From: Clostridiales bacterium
GTDB taxonomy: Bacteria > Bacillota > Clostridia > Oscillospirales > Oscillospiraceae
Reading direction: 5' to 3'
Length of the DNA: 24,105 nt
Assembly: GCA_004556205.1 (NCBI GenBank)
Contig: SFIL01000015.1
Span: 1-24,105 of the forward strand
Below are positions 1 through 7,937 of this stretch, in pieces. The notes under the pieces were generated by a model that searched no databases, was not told where the DNA came from, and saw nothing but the letters and a program-made list of their open reading frames with translations. Position numbers and translations under genes: made by a program. Positions within the stretch are counted from its first letter, which is position 1. Each line of letters begins with the position of its first letter.

Positions 1-71
1 GTGTTCTTGTCGCGAAGGATCGACAGCTTGTGCTGAAGCAGAGGATGTTCCAAAACCTGTACTTTTCCCAT
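1..71 (-). CDS. upp: Uracil phosphoribosyltransferase, N-terminal fragment (runs off the window)
   Basis: Only the first 23 codons lie in the window. They begin MGKVQVLEHP and continue to HKLSILRDKN, which is the highly conserved start of bacterial uracil phosphoribosyltransferase. The enzyme makes UMP from uracil and PRPP in pyrimidine salvage. The ATG overlaps the TAA stop of tsaB by one base (TAATG), and an AAAGGAG ribosome binding site lies inside the last tsaB codons, so upp is probably translationally coupled as the third gene of the tsaE-tsaB-upp unit. The catalytic part is outside the window, so the identity rests on this N-terminal signature alone. Confidence 0.85.
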   Translation of the reverse strand, partial: MGKVQVLEHPLLQHKLSILRDKN

Positions 72-787
72 TATGCTTCTCCTTTGCTCTTTTGCAGCCG
101 CTCGTTGCGCTCGCGCTCCGCCTGTGAAAGACGCAGGTAATTCGGAACAAGCGCCGCGCCGTCAAAGTCCGCTCCCGTCAGAAGCAACCGACGTGCTGCC
201 AACGCCACGCCCGAGGCGCGCTGCATTACGATATGCTCCGGCGCGAGTATGCAGCCGGATACAGTCTTACCGATGGTATTATAGCACAATTGTGCTCCAT
301 CTCCAACCATTATTTTCGGCTTTTTTTCATTTTTCAGCGATTCGGTCAATTCTTCGAGTGAAATCGCCCGATCTTCCGTCAGCCGCGTCAAAATGCCTCC
401 CTCGCAGGAGAAGATCGCGTTATAGACCTGTGCACGGCGGGCATCCATCGCGCAGCACACAATGCCCTCAAACAGCCGTGCCTGCTGCGCCATTGCCTCC
501 AATGTGGAAACACCGACGCACGGAAGCTCGCGCCCCCATGCAAAGCCCTTTGCCGCCGCCGTACCGATGCGCACGCCCGTAAAGCTGCCCGGGCCTGCGG
601 CGCAGGCGACGGCGGTAATATCCTCCGCGGTCAGCTCACACACGGAAAGCAGCTCCTCCGCCAGCTTCATCAGCGTGCGGCTGTGCGTTTGGCCGCAGTT
701 TAAGTAGCTCTCTCCAAGGAGCTTGTCCTCCTCTAAAATCGCAACCGACGCCGCTTTCGCGGACGTCTCAAAGGCTAAGATCCGCAT
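71..787 (-). CDS. tsaB: tRNA threonylcarbamoyladenosine biosynthesis protein TsaB
   Basis: The 238-residue protein starts MRILAFETSA, the usual TsaB opening. It has the ASKHA-type motif GPGSFTGVRIG at about residues 65-75. TsaB is the non-catalytic partner of TsaD in the complex that transfers threonylcarbamoyl to A37 of ANN-decoding tRNAs (t6A). A longer reading frame extends upstream to 979, but it only runs antisense-like through tsaE. The ATG at 787 gives the family start and the normal length. The gene overlaps the end of tsaE by 20 bp, which suggests coupling. tsaD and rimI, frequent neighbours elsewhere, are not seen here: upp follows directly. Confidence 0.95.
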   Translation of the reverse strand: MRILAFETSAKAASVAILEEDKLLGESYLNCGQTHSRTLMKLAEELLSVCELTAEDITAVACAAGPGSFTGVRIGTAAAKGFAWGRELPCVGVSTLEAMAQQARLFEGIVCCAMDARRAQVYNAIFSCEGGILTRLTEDRAISLEELTESLKNEKKPKIMVGDGAQLCYNTIGKTVSGCILAPEHIVMQRASGVALAARRLLLTGADFDGAALVPNYLRLSQAERERNERLQKSKGEA

Positions 788-1205
788 CGTCCGTCCTCCC
801 TTCGATCGTGATCCGCCGCGTCTCATCATCCGTTTTTTCAATCGCGACGGTGATGGCGTTCTCCATCGCGTCGCGGACGTTCTCGCTCCACTCCACGGCG
901 CACACGCCGCCGCGCAAAAGATAGTCCTCCCACCCGATATCAAACAGTTCATCGCTCGAACCGAGGCGGTACATATCAAAGTGAAACAGGGGCAGTCTGC
1001 CGCCCGTGTATTCGTTGACGATGGTATAGGTCGGGCTGGTAACCCGCATTGGGATATCTAAGCCTCTGGCAAGCCCGCGCGTAAACGCAGTTTTCCCTGC
1101 GCCGAGATCGCCAAGATATGCAATAACCTCGCCGCCGTGCAGCGTTCTCCCGAGCCGTTCGCCCAAACGCTCCGTCTCCTCGGGGCTTTTTGTGATGAAT
1201 TGCAT
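768..1205 (-). CDS. tsaE: tRNA threonylcarbamoyladenosine biosynthesis ATPase TsaE
   Basis: A 145-residue P-loop ATPase. The Walker A motif GDLGAGKT is at residues 32-39, followed by SPTYTIVNEY (57-66), the HFDMYRL segment (75-81, Walker B region) and VEWSE (104-108), all hallmarks of TsaE. TsaE hydrolyses ATP to drive turnover of the TsaB-TsaD complex in t6A synthesis. The ATG is preceded by an AAGGAAGTG ribosome binding site at 1211-1219 and by a good sigma-A promoter. It is the first gene of the minus-strand operon with tsaB and upp and diverges from rodA. Confidence 0.95.
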   Translation of the reverse strand: MQFITKSPEETERLGERLGRTLHGGEVIAYLGDLGAGKTAFTRGLARGLDIPMRVTSPTYTIVNEYTGGRLPLFHFDMYRLGSSDELFDIGWEDYLLRGGVCAVEWSENVRDAMENAITVAIEKTDDETRRITIEGRTDDADLSL

Positions 1206-1227
1206 CGCGTCACTTCCTTTGCTTGTG

Positions 1228-1256
1228 ATTGTACCACAGAATTACATTTTTTGCAA
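1228..1256 (-). promoter_or_regulatory. Sigma-A promoter of tsaE-tsaB-upp
   Basis: On the minus strand, TTGCAA (1251-1256), a 17-bp spacer and TACAAT (1228-1233) lie directly upstream of tsaE. The hexamers and spacing fit a housekeeping promoter. It diverges from the rodA promoter within the same 116-bp gap. Confidence 0.75.
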
Positions 1257-1271
1257 AAACAACTTTTATTG

Positions 1272-1300
1272 TTTACAGATTTACCGTTTAATGATAGAAT
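1272..1300 (+). promoter_or_regulatory. Sigma-A promoter of rodA-like gene
   Basis: TTTACA (1272-1277), a 17-bp spacer and TAGAAT (1295-1300), about 20 bp before the AAGGAGGTG ribosome binding site at 1308-1316. The -35 elements of this promoter and the tsaE promoter are only about 15 bp apart. Confidence 0.75.
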
Positions 1301-1321
1301 AACGCAGAAGGAGGTGCGCGC

Positions 1322-2473
1322 ATGAAAAAGCTGGCAAGTAGAATAACCGAGATTCTCAAAAAGGGCGATATGATTCTGCTGTCGCTTTGCGTTGTCGCCA
1401 CGCTCTTCGGCATTGTCATGATCTATGCCGCGACCGCGTGGGAGGGCAGCACGCGCTACATCGTCGTGCAGACCGGCGCACTGATCGCAGGCATCGTAAT
1501 CTATTTTGCGCTGACCGCCTTTGACATTGATATCCTTGCAGGACAACGAACCTTGCTTTTTCTCTTTAACTTGCTTTTTATCGGAATGCTGCTGATTTGG
1601 GGCGTTGAGGGTACGTCGGGCAACAAGAGCTGGCTCTCTTTCCCCTTTCTCCCCTTTAACATCCAGCCTGCCGAGGTTTGCAAAATCTCCTATATCATTA
1701 TTCTTGCCAAAACGATGAGCCTTCATCAGACGCGTATCTCGTCCGTGCGCTCTGTCGGGCAGCTCGTCTTCCATATGCTCTTTATCGTCGCGCTGATTAT
1801 TGGCATTTCGCGCGATACCGGCGTTGCGCTGATTTTCGTGTTCATCTTTCTCGCCATGGCGTATGCCGGCGGTGTGAGCGGCTGGTGGTTCCTCGGCGGC
1901 GCGGGCGCCCTCGCGGTCGCTGCGCCGACACTTTGGCAGACCGTTCTGCGTCAGGACCAAAAGAATCGTATTCTTGTTCTATATGACTCCTCTATCGACC
2001 CCAGCGGCTTGGACGAGCTTTGGCAGACCAATCAGAACCTCAAGGCGTTGCGCAACGGCGGGCTTTCGGGACAGGGGTTGTTTCACGGCAATATGACCTC
2101 CAGCGGTGCCTTACCCGCACAGCATACAGACTCTATCTTCTCCTCCATCGGCGAGCAGCTCGGCATGGTTGGCTGTCTGATTCTCCTGCTTTTGCTGCTT
2201 GCCATTGTCGGGCGCATTATCTATGTCGGCATGAAGTCCCCCGACTATATGAATCGCCTGATCTGCATCGGCATTGCCTCAATGCTGTTGTTCCAAATCC
2301 TGATCAATGTCGGTATGTGCTTGGGTTTGCTGCCCGTCATCGGTCTTGCGCTGCCCTTTATCAGCTACGGCGGCAGCTCGATCTTGACCTCGTTCATGGC
2401 AATGGGTATCGTCTCCGGCATCAAGATGCGACCCTCTCGCGACATCCGCGCACATTATATCCGACCTTACTGA
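1322..2473 (+). CDS. rodA: SEDS-family peptidoglycan glycosyltransferase (RodA/FtsW/SpoVE type)
   Basis: The 383-residue, very hydrophobic protein has about ten predicted membrane segments. It carries the SEDS signatures: QPAE (115-118; usually QPSE), PAQHTDSIF (265-273) with the conserved catalytic Asp at about residue 270, and GLALPFISYGGSS (341-353). SEDS proteins polymerise lipid II glycan strands together with a class B penicillin-binding protein. The HTD-x-IF form favours RodA (elongation), but FtsW or SpoVE cannot be excluded without a tree. The start has an excellent ribosome binding site and its own promoter. The gene is monocistronic, closed by the terminator immediately after its stop, with no mre or pbp genes alongside. 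Confidence 0.9.
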   Translation: MKKLASRITEILKKGDMILLSLCVVATLFGIVMIYAATAWEGSTRYIVVQTGALIAGIVIYFALTAFDIDILAGQRTLLFLFNLLFIGMLLIWGVEGTSGNKSWLSFPFLPFNIQPAEVCKISYIIILAKTMSLHQTRISSVRSVGQLVFHMLFIVALIIGISRDTGVALIFVFIFLAMAYAGGVSGWWFLGGAGALAVAAPTLWQTVLRQDQKNRILVLYDSSIDPSGLDELWQTNQNLKALRNGGLSGQGLFHGNMTSSGALPAQHTDSIFSSIGEQLGMVGCLILLLLLLAIVGRIIYVGMKSPDYMNRLICIGIASMLLFQILINVGMCLGLLPVIGLALPFISYGGSSILTSFMAMGIVSGIKMRPSRDIRAHYIRPY

Positions 2474-2475
2474 TG

Positions 2476-2504
2476 ATCCGCCGCATTTTTGCGGCGGATT
2501 TTTT
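2476..2504 (+). terminator. Rho-independent terminator after rodA
   Basis: A 10-bp GC-rich stem (2476-2485 with 2490-2499) around a TTTT loop, followed by a T run ending at 2504. It begins 2 bp after the stop codon. Confidence 0.85.
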
Positions 2505-2575
2505 GGCACAATTTTGCATAGATTGTAAATTTCGGTTCATCCTATCTGCGAAGCAATTCATAGGAGGGAACCTGA

Positions 2576-3757
2576 ATGAAATCCATCACCCGCATTCTTA
2601 CCCTTGCAGTCCTTTTCGCCGTAACACTCGGCGCAGCAGTCTTTGCCGCAGACGGCGAGACACTCTATAACGCCGAATACTGCTTCAGCGAATCGGATTT
2701 TGCAGCCGATACCCTTGACCTCAGCGGCATCTTCGTCACCGCCGTGCCGGAGGCCGACATCGCTGCTGTCAAGCTGGGCGAACGCACCATCCGCGCAGGC
2801 GACGTTCTGCCCGCTGCGTCGCTGGAGCGTCTTCGTCTTGTCCCCGCCTGCGGCGATAGCTGCAACGCCGCGCTTTCCTATCAGCCCATCTGCGGCACGG
2901 TACTCGGCGCGCCTGCTGAGGTAACCGTCCGCATCCAGTCAGGCAAAAATGAGACGCCGAAAGCGACGGACACGGAATTTGAAACCTACAAAAATATCGC
3001 AAATGACGGTAAGCTGACAGGCTTCGATCCTGAGGAGTCTCCCCTGACCTTCCAGCTTGTGGAAAAGCCAAAGCGTGGCACGGTGAAGCTGAAAGAGGAT
3101 GGCGCTTATGTCTACACGCCCGATAAAAACAAGGTTGGTGAGGACAGCTTCACCTTCACCGTAACCGACGATGCGGGCAATGTCTCAAAGCCTGCCACCG
3201 TAAAAATCAAAATCCTGAAGCCTTCGCAGAGCATGACCTTTGCCGACATGGAAAACCGCCTTGATCTGTATGAAGCCGTGTGGCTTTGCAACGAGGATCT
3301 TGCAAGCGGAAGAAACATCGGCAGAACGCTCTGTTTCTGCCCGAACGAGACAGTCAGCCGCGCTGAGTTTTTGGTCACGGCAATGGAGCTGAAGGAGATT
3401 CCCATTGACCCTGCACTTACCGTCTCGGGCTTTGCGGACGCGGCGGATTCACCCGCTTGGTTGCAGCCTTACCTTGCTTCTGCCATGCGGCGCGGGCTGA
3501 TCCACGGCGAAGCGAGCGAAGTCGGCACGGTTTTCCGTCCAAACGACGCGATCACAGGGAAGGAAGCAGCCGTTCTGCTGCAAAATATGTTAAACCTCCC
3601 CATCTCCGCCGCTGCCTTCCGGCCTGCCGAGGAGGCATGGTATGCACCCTCCGCGCAGGCACTGCAAGACGCAGGCATCCGTTTCAGCGTTTCCGATCAA
3701 CCGCTCACGCGCGCCGACACGGCAAGCCTGCTCTATCAGGTCGCACAACTCGGATAA
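2576..3757 (+). CDS. Exported protein with cadherin-like domain and degenerate SLH repeats
   Basis: The 393-residue protein begins with a signal peptide (cleavage probably after about residue 24, AAVFA). A Cys-containing N-terminal region (27-125) has no domain I recognise. Residues about 130-214 look like a bacterial cadherin/Big_9-type beta-sandwich (GTVKLKEDGAYVYTP, then DSFTFTVTDDAGN). The C-terminal half (222-391) has three SLH-like units; the clearest is FADAADSPAWLQPYL to FRPNDAITGKEAAVLL at 286-334, while the first and third are weakly conserved. SLH triplets bind pyruvylated secondary cell-wall polymer, so the protein is probably wall-attached. An AGGAGGG ribosome binding site precedes the ATG. 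No clear promoter is visible in the 70-bp gap. It is transcribed alone and ends at a shared terminator. Its function beyond surface attachment is unknown. Confidence 0.8.
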   Translation: MKSITRILTLAVLFAVTLGAAVFAADGETLYNAEYCFSESDFAADTLDLSGIFVTAVPEADIAAVKLGERTIRAGDVLPAASLERLRLVPACGDSCNAALSYQPICGTVLGAPAEVTVRIQSGKNETPKATDTEFETYKNIANDGKLTGFDPEESPLTFQLVEKPKRGTVKLKEDGAYVYTPDKNKVGEDSFTFTVTDDAGNVSKPATVKIKILKPSQSMTFADMENRLDLYEAVWLCNEDLASGRNIGRTLCFCPNETVSRAEFLVTAMELKEIPIDPALTVSGFADAADSPAWLQPYLASAMRRGLIHGEASEVGTVFRPNDAITGKEAAVLLQNMLNLPISAAAFRPAEEAWYAPSAQALQDAGIRFSVSDQPLTRADTASLLYQVAQLG

Positions 3758-3761
3758 ATGC

Positions 3762-3800
3762 AAAAAGCTGCCTGCCGCTTTTCGCGGCAGGCAGCTTGCT
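3762..3800. terminator. Bidirectional terminator between convergent operons
   Basis: A perfect 14-bp stem (3765-3778 with 3784-3797) around a 5-base loop. An A run lies on its left (T run for minus-strand transcripts) and GCTTTT on its right. It serves the SLH protein gene on the plus strand and the ymfF-ymfH-lgt operon on the minus strand. Confidence 0.85.
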
Positions 3801-3803
3801 TTT

Positions 3804-4202
3804 CTATTCTTCGCTTGGTTCCTCTGCTTTCGGCTCTTCCGCTGCCGGCGCTTCTTCGGTGAACGGCACGAAGTCATATTCCTCCGTGCTTTCCTCGCCG
3901 TCCGCTTCTCCGCTGTATTCGTCGCGCGCCTGCGCGATCTCCTCACGCAGCGCATTGATGCGGCGGAAAGAATCGGAAATGCTCTCGCACAGCGGACGGT
4001 ATTCGGCTTCATCCGCCTCCTCGTCGGTCACATAATCCTTGTAGTAGACCTTGCCGAGTTTCGTATAATTGCGGCGAATTTTCTCCTGCTCGTTCAGGAT
4101 TGCAAGGCGTTTTTTCGACACCGACGCAACATACTTTGCCGTCTTGGCGGCAGTCTGCGCGGCGCCGCTCGCCTTATTCTTCAGATCGTCGATCGTTGCC
4201 AT
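3804..4202 (-). CDS. Small acidic coiled-coil-like protein of unknown function
   Basis: I do not recognise this 132-residue protein with confidence. It has no signal peptide or membrane segment. Residues 1-30 are Ala/Lys-rich and amphipathic. Residues 30-95 are charged and probably helical (KLGKVYYKDYVTDEEADEAE, then a heptad-like RINALREEIAQARDEY). Residues 96-132 are a very acidic Glu/Pro/Ala tail, probably disordered. The ATG has a strong AAGGAGGT ribosome binding site that overlaps the lgt stop codon, and the gap to lgt is 12 bp. It is therefore the last gene of the ymfF-ymfH-lgt operon. It is probably cytoplasmic; a scaffolding or envelope-linked role is only a guess from context. Confidence 0.75.
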   Translation of the reverse strand: MATIDDLKNKASGAAQTAAKTAKYVASVSKKRLAILNEQEKIRRNYTKLGKVYYKDYVTDEEADEAEYRPLCESISDSFRRINALREEIAQARDEYSGEADGEESTEEYDFVPFTEEAPAAEEPKAEEPSEE

Positions 4203-4214
4203 AGGGATACCTCC

Positions 4215-5102
4215 TTATTCTTCCGTTTTTTCCTCGCTTGCCGCTTTTCTTTCTGCGGCAACGCGGTTGACCAACATTTTTTGCGGATCGGGGCGCTTAA
4301 ACGCAAGCACATAAATCAGAACACCGACGGATACGATGCAGGTGACCGCCGCCAAAAGTTGACTGACGCGGAATGTGCCGATGTAAAGGCTGTCTGTTCG
4401 CAGCCCCTCGATAAATGCCCTGCCAAGCCCGTACCACGCAAGATAGTATAAAAAGACTTGCCCGTCGAATTTCCGCTTCTTCGACAAAAAGTGCAGCAGG
4501 ATCAGACCTACGAAATTCCAAACGGACTCGTACAGGAAGGTCGGGTGAACAAAAATCTGCTGTCCGCTCTCGATCAGGCCCATGCGCAGGAAGCTCGTCG
4601 TCTCGCCGCCGTGTGCCTCACGGTTAAAGAAATTGCCCCAGCGTCCGACCGCCTGTCCGATCAGGAGTCCCAAGCCTGCGATATCCAAATAGGGCAGGAG
4701 CTTTGCCCTCCTGCGCTTACTCGTCAGGCAGTAGATCGTTGCCGCAAGCACCGCGCCGATCACGCCGCCGTAAATCGCAAGACCGCCGTCGCGGATCATC
4801 AGACATTTATACCACGGAATACCCGCACCGAAATAGTACTTCCATTCAAAGATAACATAATAGGCGCGCGCGCCGATGATAGCGCTCGGAATCCCGAGCA
4901 AGACAATATTATAAATGTCGTCGCTCGTTAAGCCGAATTCCTTGCAGCGGTGCAACGCGTATAGCACCGCCAGCAGAATCCCGCAGGCGATGATTACGGC
5001 GTACCATTTAATCTCAAAGTTGCCGATAAAGAAGCCCTCACTCGGATTGACCTCAATGCCAAGCCCCGGGAAGCTGATCGGCGAGGTGTCAAAATGAATC
5101 AT
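4215..5102 (-). CDS. lgt: Prolipoprotein diacylglyceryl transferase
   Basis: The 295-residue integral membrane protein matches Lgt throughout: GGLAIYGGVIGA, GRWGNFFNREAHGG, HPTFLYESVWN and the signature GRAFIEGLRTDSLY. Lgt transfers diacylglycerol from phosphatidylglycerol to the lipobox Cys of prelipoproteins, the first step of lipoprotein maturation in the cytoplasmic membrane. The open frame extends to 5171, but the ATG at 5102 (MIHFDTSPIS) is the family start and overlaps the ymfH stop (ATGA), implying translational coupling. A Lys/Glu-rich cytoplasmic tail of about 25 residues ends the protein. Confidence 0.95.
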   Translation of the reverse strand: MIHFDTSPISFPGLGIEVNPSEGFFIGNFEIKWYAVIIACGILLAVLYALHRCKEFGLTSDDIYNIVLLGIPSAIIGARAYYVIFEWKYYFGAGIPWYKCLMIRDGGLAIYGGVIGAVLAATIYCLTSKRRRAKLLPYLDIAGLGLLIGQAVGRWGNFFNREAHGGETTSFLRMGLIESGQQIFVHPTFLYESVWNFVGLILLHFLSKKRKFDGQVFLYYLAWYGLGRAFIEGLRTDSLYIGTFRVSQLLAAVTCIVSVGVLIYVLAFKRPDPQKMLVNRVAAERKAASEEKTEE

Positions 5103-6385
5103 GCTGTTTTCTCCTGTTCCTTTGGTCTGATGATCGAAATTGCCGCACGCTCGGGGCGGATCGTCTCGCACAGGAACGCCTGCACATCCTCGGGCGTGAC
5201 CGATGCGTATGCCTCGGGGAAGCGGAAATAATCTGCTCCGTCAAAGTGGTATGCACAAATACGATAGCAGATACTTTCAAAGCTGTCAAGATCTCTCGTA
5301 CGTCTGCCGAGTGCAGATTTTTTCAATCGCTCGAACAGCGTCTCGTCAAAGCCCTCGCGCTCGATGCGTTTCGCCTCGTCGAGTATGGCGGCGAGTACCG
5401 CCTCGGGAGCCTTGCTGTCGCCGCCCGCGGAAAAGAGACAGGCATTTTTGACGCTCTCGTAGCCTGCGGAAAAGTCGGCGTCGATCAGTCCTCCCTCATA
5501 AAGCCGCTGATACAGCGGAGAGGATTCACCCACTAAAATTTCCGCCGCAAGGTCGCCGATGATCTCGCGCCGCATCGCCTCCATCCCCTGCGCGGGCGGG
5601 GCGCACTTGAAGCCGACGGAGAAGGTCGGCATGGAAACCTCCATGCGCCGCACGGTCTTTGCGCGCAGGGGAAGCATCGTCTCCACAGCGCCGTAATCCC
5701 GCGCGGGCGGCATCTGCCGCTCTGCCTGCGTCATCTCACGGGCAAGAGTGCAGACCTCCTCCACATCCACATCGCCCACAACGCACAAGACCATATTGGC
5801 AGGACAGTAAAACGCGCGGTGGCAGGCATAGAGCATCTCAGTTGTGATCTCCCCGATACTCTCGACACTGCCGGCAATCGGCACACGGATCGGATGCTCG
5901 GCAAACAGTGCGCCGAACAAGTCCTCTCCGACACGCGACTCCGCGCTGTCCTCATACATCCGAATCTCCTGCGCGATAATGCCGCGCTCCTTTTCCACGC
6001 TCTCGTCCGTAAAATAGGGCGTATACACCATGCGCAGTAGCACACGCAGATTTTCCGCGAATTGCTCTGTGCAGGAAAAGTAATAGGCGGTCATGGCATA
6101 GCTCGTAAAGGCGTTCGGGCTCCCGCCGTAAGCCGCGAAGAGATTCATCGCGTTATCCTCGGGCAGATCGAACATTTTGTGCTCTAAATAGTGTGCAATG
6201 CCATCGGGAACCCGCATTTTCCCGCCGTCAAGCGTAAAGCTTGTGTCAATCGAGCCGAAATTCACCGCGAGAAAGGCGTATTTTCGCGCGAAGCCCGGTT
6301 TTCTGACGACACGAACAAGCAGTCCGTCCGGCAAGCGCTCCTCGTAATATGCCTCGCCGATCTTGGGGTATTCCAAGTATCTCAT
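5099..6385 (-). CDS. ymfH: M16 zinc peptidase-like protein, YmfH type (EF-P modification associated)
   Basis: The 428-residue protein has the inverted zinc motif HYLEH (65-69) of the M16 (pitrilysin/insulysin) family. The third ligand is probably Glu140 in GIIAQEI. It pairs with the upstream homologue that lacks the motif, as in Bacillus subtilis ymfF-ymfH; database names also write yfmH. In B. subtilis this pair is linked to 5-aminopentanol modification of elongation factor P. The start overlaps the end of ymfF (ATGA) and the end overlaps lgt, so ymfF-ymfH-lgt is tightly coupled. The direct substrate is not evident from the sequence. Confidence 0.9.
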   Translation of the reverse strand: MRYLEYPKIGEAYYEERLPDGLLVRVVRKPGFARKYAFLAVNFGSIDTSFTLDGGKMRVPDGIAHYLEHKMFDLPEDNAMNLFAAYGGSPNAFTSYAMTAYYFSCTEQFAENLRVLLRMVYTPYFTDESVEKERGIIAQEIRMYEDSAESRVGEDLFGALFAEHPIRVPIAGSVESIGEITTEMLYACHRAFYCPANMVLCVVGDVDVEEVCTLAREMTQAERQMPPARDYGAVETMLPLRAKTVRRMEVSMPTFSVGFKCAPPAQGMEAMRREIIGDLAAEILVGESSPLYQRLYEGGLIDADFSAGYESVKNACLFSAGGDSKAPEAVLAAILDEAKRIEREGFDETLFERLKKSALGRRTRDLDSFESICYRICAYHFDGADYFRFPEAYASVTPEDVQAFLCETIRPERAAISIIRPKEQEKTA

Positions 6386-7647
6386 GCCGTTTCCCCCTTT
6401 AAGAAATAGATCGTATCAAGCGAAAGCTTCTGCGCCGCACGGCTGAGGTCTTCCACCGTCAGGCTTGCGACCTTTTCCGCCAGCACGGGATAGTCGTCGC
6501 CCGCGCCGACCGCCATGCCGCAGTAAAACTCATCCATCTGCGCGGGAGAATCCATTGCCGCGCTGAGGGCGGAAAGCACCTGCCTGCGGGCTGACTCTAT
6601 CTCCTCATCTGAGATGATGCCCTGCCTGCAATTCTCCAGCTCTTGCAGAATCGCCGCTTTTGCCGTATCGTAGTTTTCAAACGCGATGCCCGACGAGATC
6701 AGCATCACGCCCTTGTATTTTTCAAGGCTTGAGCCGGCATAATAGCACAGAGACAGCTTTTCGCGCACATTGACAAAGAGCTTGCTCGTCATACCCGCGC
6801 CGAGTACCGCATTAAACAGCAGCAGGGCGGGATAGTCGGGATCGGACACGGTGATGCCCGTGCGCAAGCCCATGACCAGCTTGCCCTGTGTGACCTCCAT
6901 CGTCTCGGAAATTTCACGAATCCCCGCCGCGCGGCGCACAACCTCCGTGCCGAAAGAGACAAGCTGCTCCGGCTCTCTGCCCGCGAACACAGGCGCAAAC
7001 AGCTCTGCAGCCTCCTGCGCGGTATATCTTCCCGCATAGAAAATTTCGATGCGGGAGGATTTGAGCACCTTTTGATAATGCGCCCAAAGCGTCTGCGGTG
7101 TAATGGCGCGCGCGGCCTCTGTTGTGCCGAGGCGCGGGACGCCGTAAGCCTCTCCCTGACACATTGCCTCCAGCATTTTTGTCACGGCATAGCTCCGCTT
7201 GTCGTTCATGCTCGATTCTATCGCGTTGATCAGGTTTTGCTTTTCCCCCTCCACGCATGCAGCGCAGAATACGCCGTTCTCGGTCAGCGGGTGGTACAGC
7301 ACCTCTTTCAGGAACGCAGTCATCGGTGCAAACACGCTTTCACCCTCCGGCAAAAACGCATCCTCGACAAAGTCCGCGTAGAAGCCGAGCAGCTTAACTT
7401 CCCCTTTACGCCGCACCAGTGTGCCGAAGGTTGCGCCGTACAGCTCGTCCAAGTGCACCGAAATGCTGCGGATATCGGGATACTTTTCCGTTGCGCGGAG
7501 CAAAACACTCGGCAGGAGCGCGTCCAAAGCTGCGTCCTCCTTCGTATGCGGACGCAGGAAATTCACGCTGAAGCACGCCGTTTTGAATTTATCCGTTTGG
7601 ATCGCGCGGAGGGTCACACCCGCCGCAAGCTCGATCTGATTTATCAT
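6382..7647 (-). CDS. ymfF: M16 peptidase homologue without active site, YmfF type
   Basis: The roughly 421-residue protein has the M16 fold signature of YmfF but no HxxEH zinc motif at the expected position; that region reads LLPSVLLRATEKYPDIRS. It is therefore the non-catalytic partner of YmfH, in line with the two-component M16 arrangement. Start choice: an ATG at 7656 lies only 1 base from the GAAAGG ribosome binding site, whereas the ATG at 7647 (MINQIELAAG) is 9 bases from it and resembles homologous starts better, so I prefer 7647. It is the first gene of the minus-strand operon. Confidence 0.88.
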   Translation of the reverse strand: MINQIELAAGVTLRAIQTDKFKTACFSVNFLRPHTKEDAALDALLPSVLLRATEKYPDIRSISVHLDELYGATFGTLVRRKGEVKLLGFYADFVEDAFLPEGESVFAPMTAFLKEVLYHPLTENGVFCAACVEGEKQNLINAIESSMNDKRSYAVTKMLEAMCQGEAYGVPRLGTTEAARAITPQTLWAHYQKVLKSSRIEIFYAGRYTAQEAAELFAPVFAGREPEQLVSFGTEVVRRAAGIREISETMEVTQGKLVMGLRTGITVSDPDYPALLLFNAVLGAGMTSKLFVNVREKLSLCYYAGSSLEKYKGVMLISSGIAFENYDTAKAAILQELENCRQGIISDEEIESARRQVLSALSAAMDSPAQMDEFYCGMAVGAGDDYPVLAEKVASLTVEDLSRAAQKLSLDTIYFLKGETA

Positions 7648-7671
7648 CGTCTTCATCCTTTCGTTTCATTC

Positions 7672-7677
7672 ATTATA
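7672..7677 (-). promoter_or_regulatory. Probable -10 element for the ymfF operon
   Basis: TATAAT on the minus strand, 25 bp upstream of the preferred ymfF start and 16 bp from the alternative. A matching -35 17 bp further up is poor (T-rich), so the promoter is only partly supported. Confidence 0.4.
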
Positions 7678-7764
7678 CACCATTTTCCAAAAAAGAAAAG
7701 AGGAAATTCGAAGCGAAAAACCGCGAAGCCACAGTGGCTCAAGCAGGCGGCTTTTCTCGCGGCC

Positions 7765-7925
7765 GCATGAAACCGATTCAATAGGCTGCGGCAGCCGCCG
7801 AGTATTCTACCGCAATTCTTCAGTTCGAAAAGCTTAAAAAGCACAAAGTATTCCTGCATTTTCCGAACTTTTCCTTGCGACAAAATCTCCCGACGCCTGC
7901 TCTTGCGATTTCATCAGTATTACTT
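7765..7925 (-). repeat. Diverged copy of the roughly 160-bp palindromic repeat (copy 1)
   Basis: Read by eye, 7809-7856 aligns without gaps to the reverse complement of 10174-10221 at 39 of 48 positions, including an identical 15-base run CACAAAGTATTCCTG. Similarity continues on both sides: GCTCTTGCG near the right end, and GGCTGCGGC with ACCGCAA near the left. The copy is itself partly self-complementary (GTTCGAAAA at 7824-7832 against TTTTCCGAAC). The terminal bases are less conserved than in copy 2, so the outer limits are approximate. It looks like an old, decaying copy of a MITE-like element. Confidence 0.65.
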
Positions 7926-7937
7926 AAAAATTTCTGC

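Noticed and set aside
1058..1960. Minus-strand open frame (300 codons) across tsaE and rodA
   Set aside because: It crosses two supported genes and two promoters. The composition is low-complexity charged sequence typical of antisense to a membrane protein gene.
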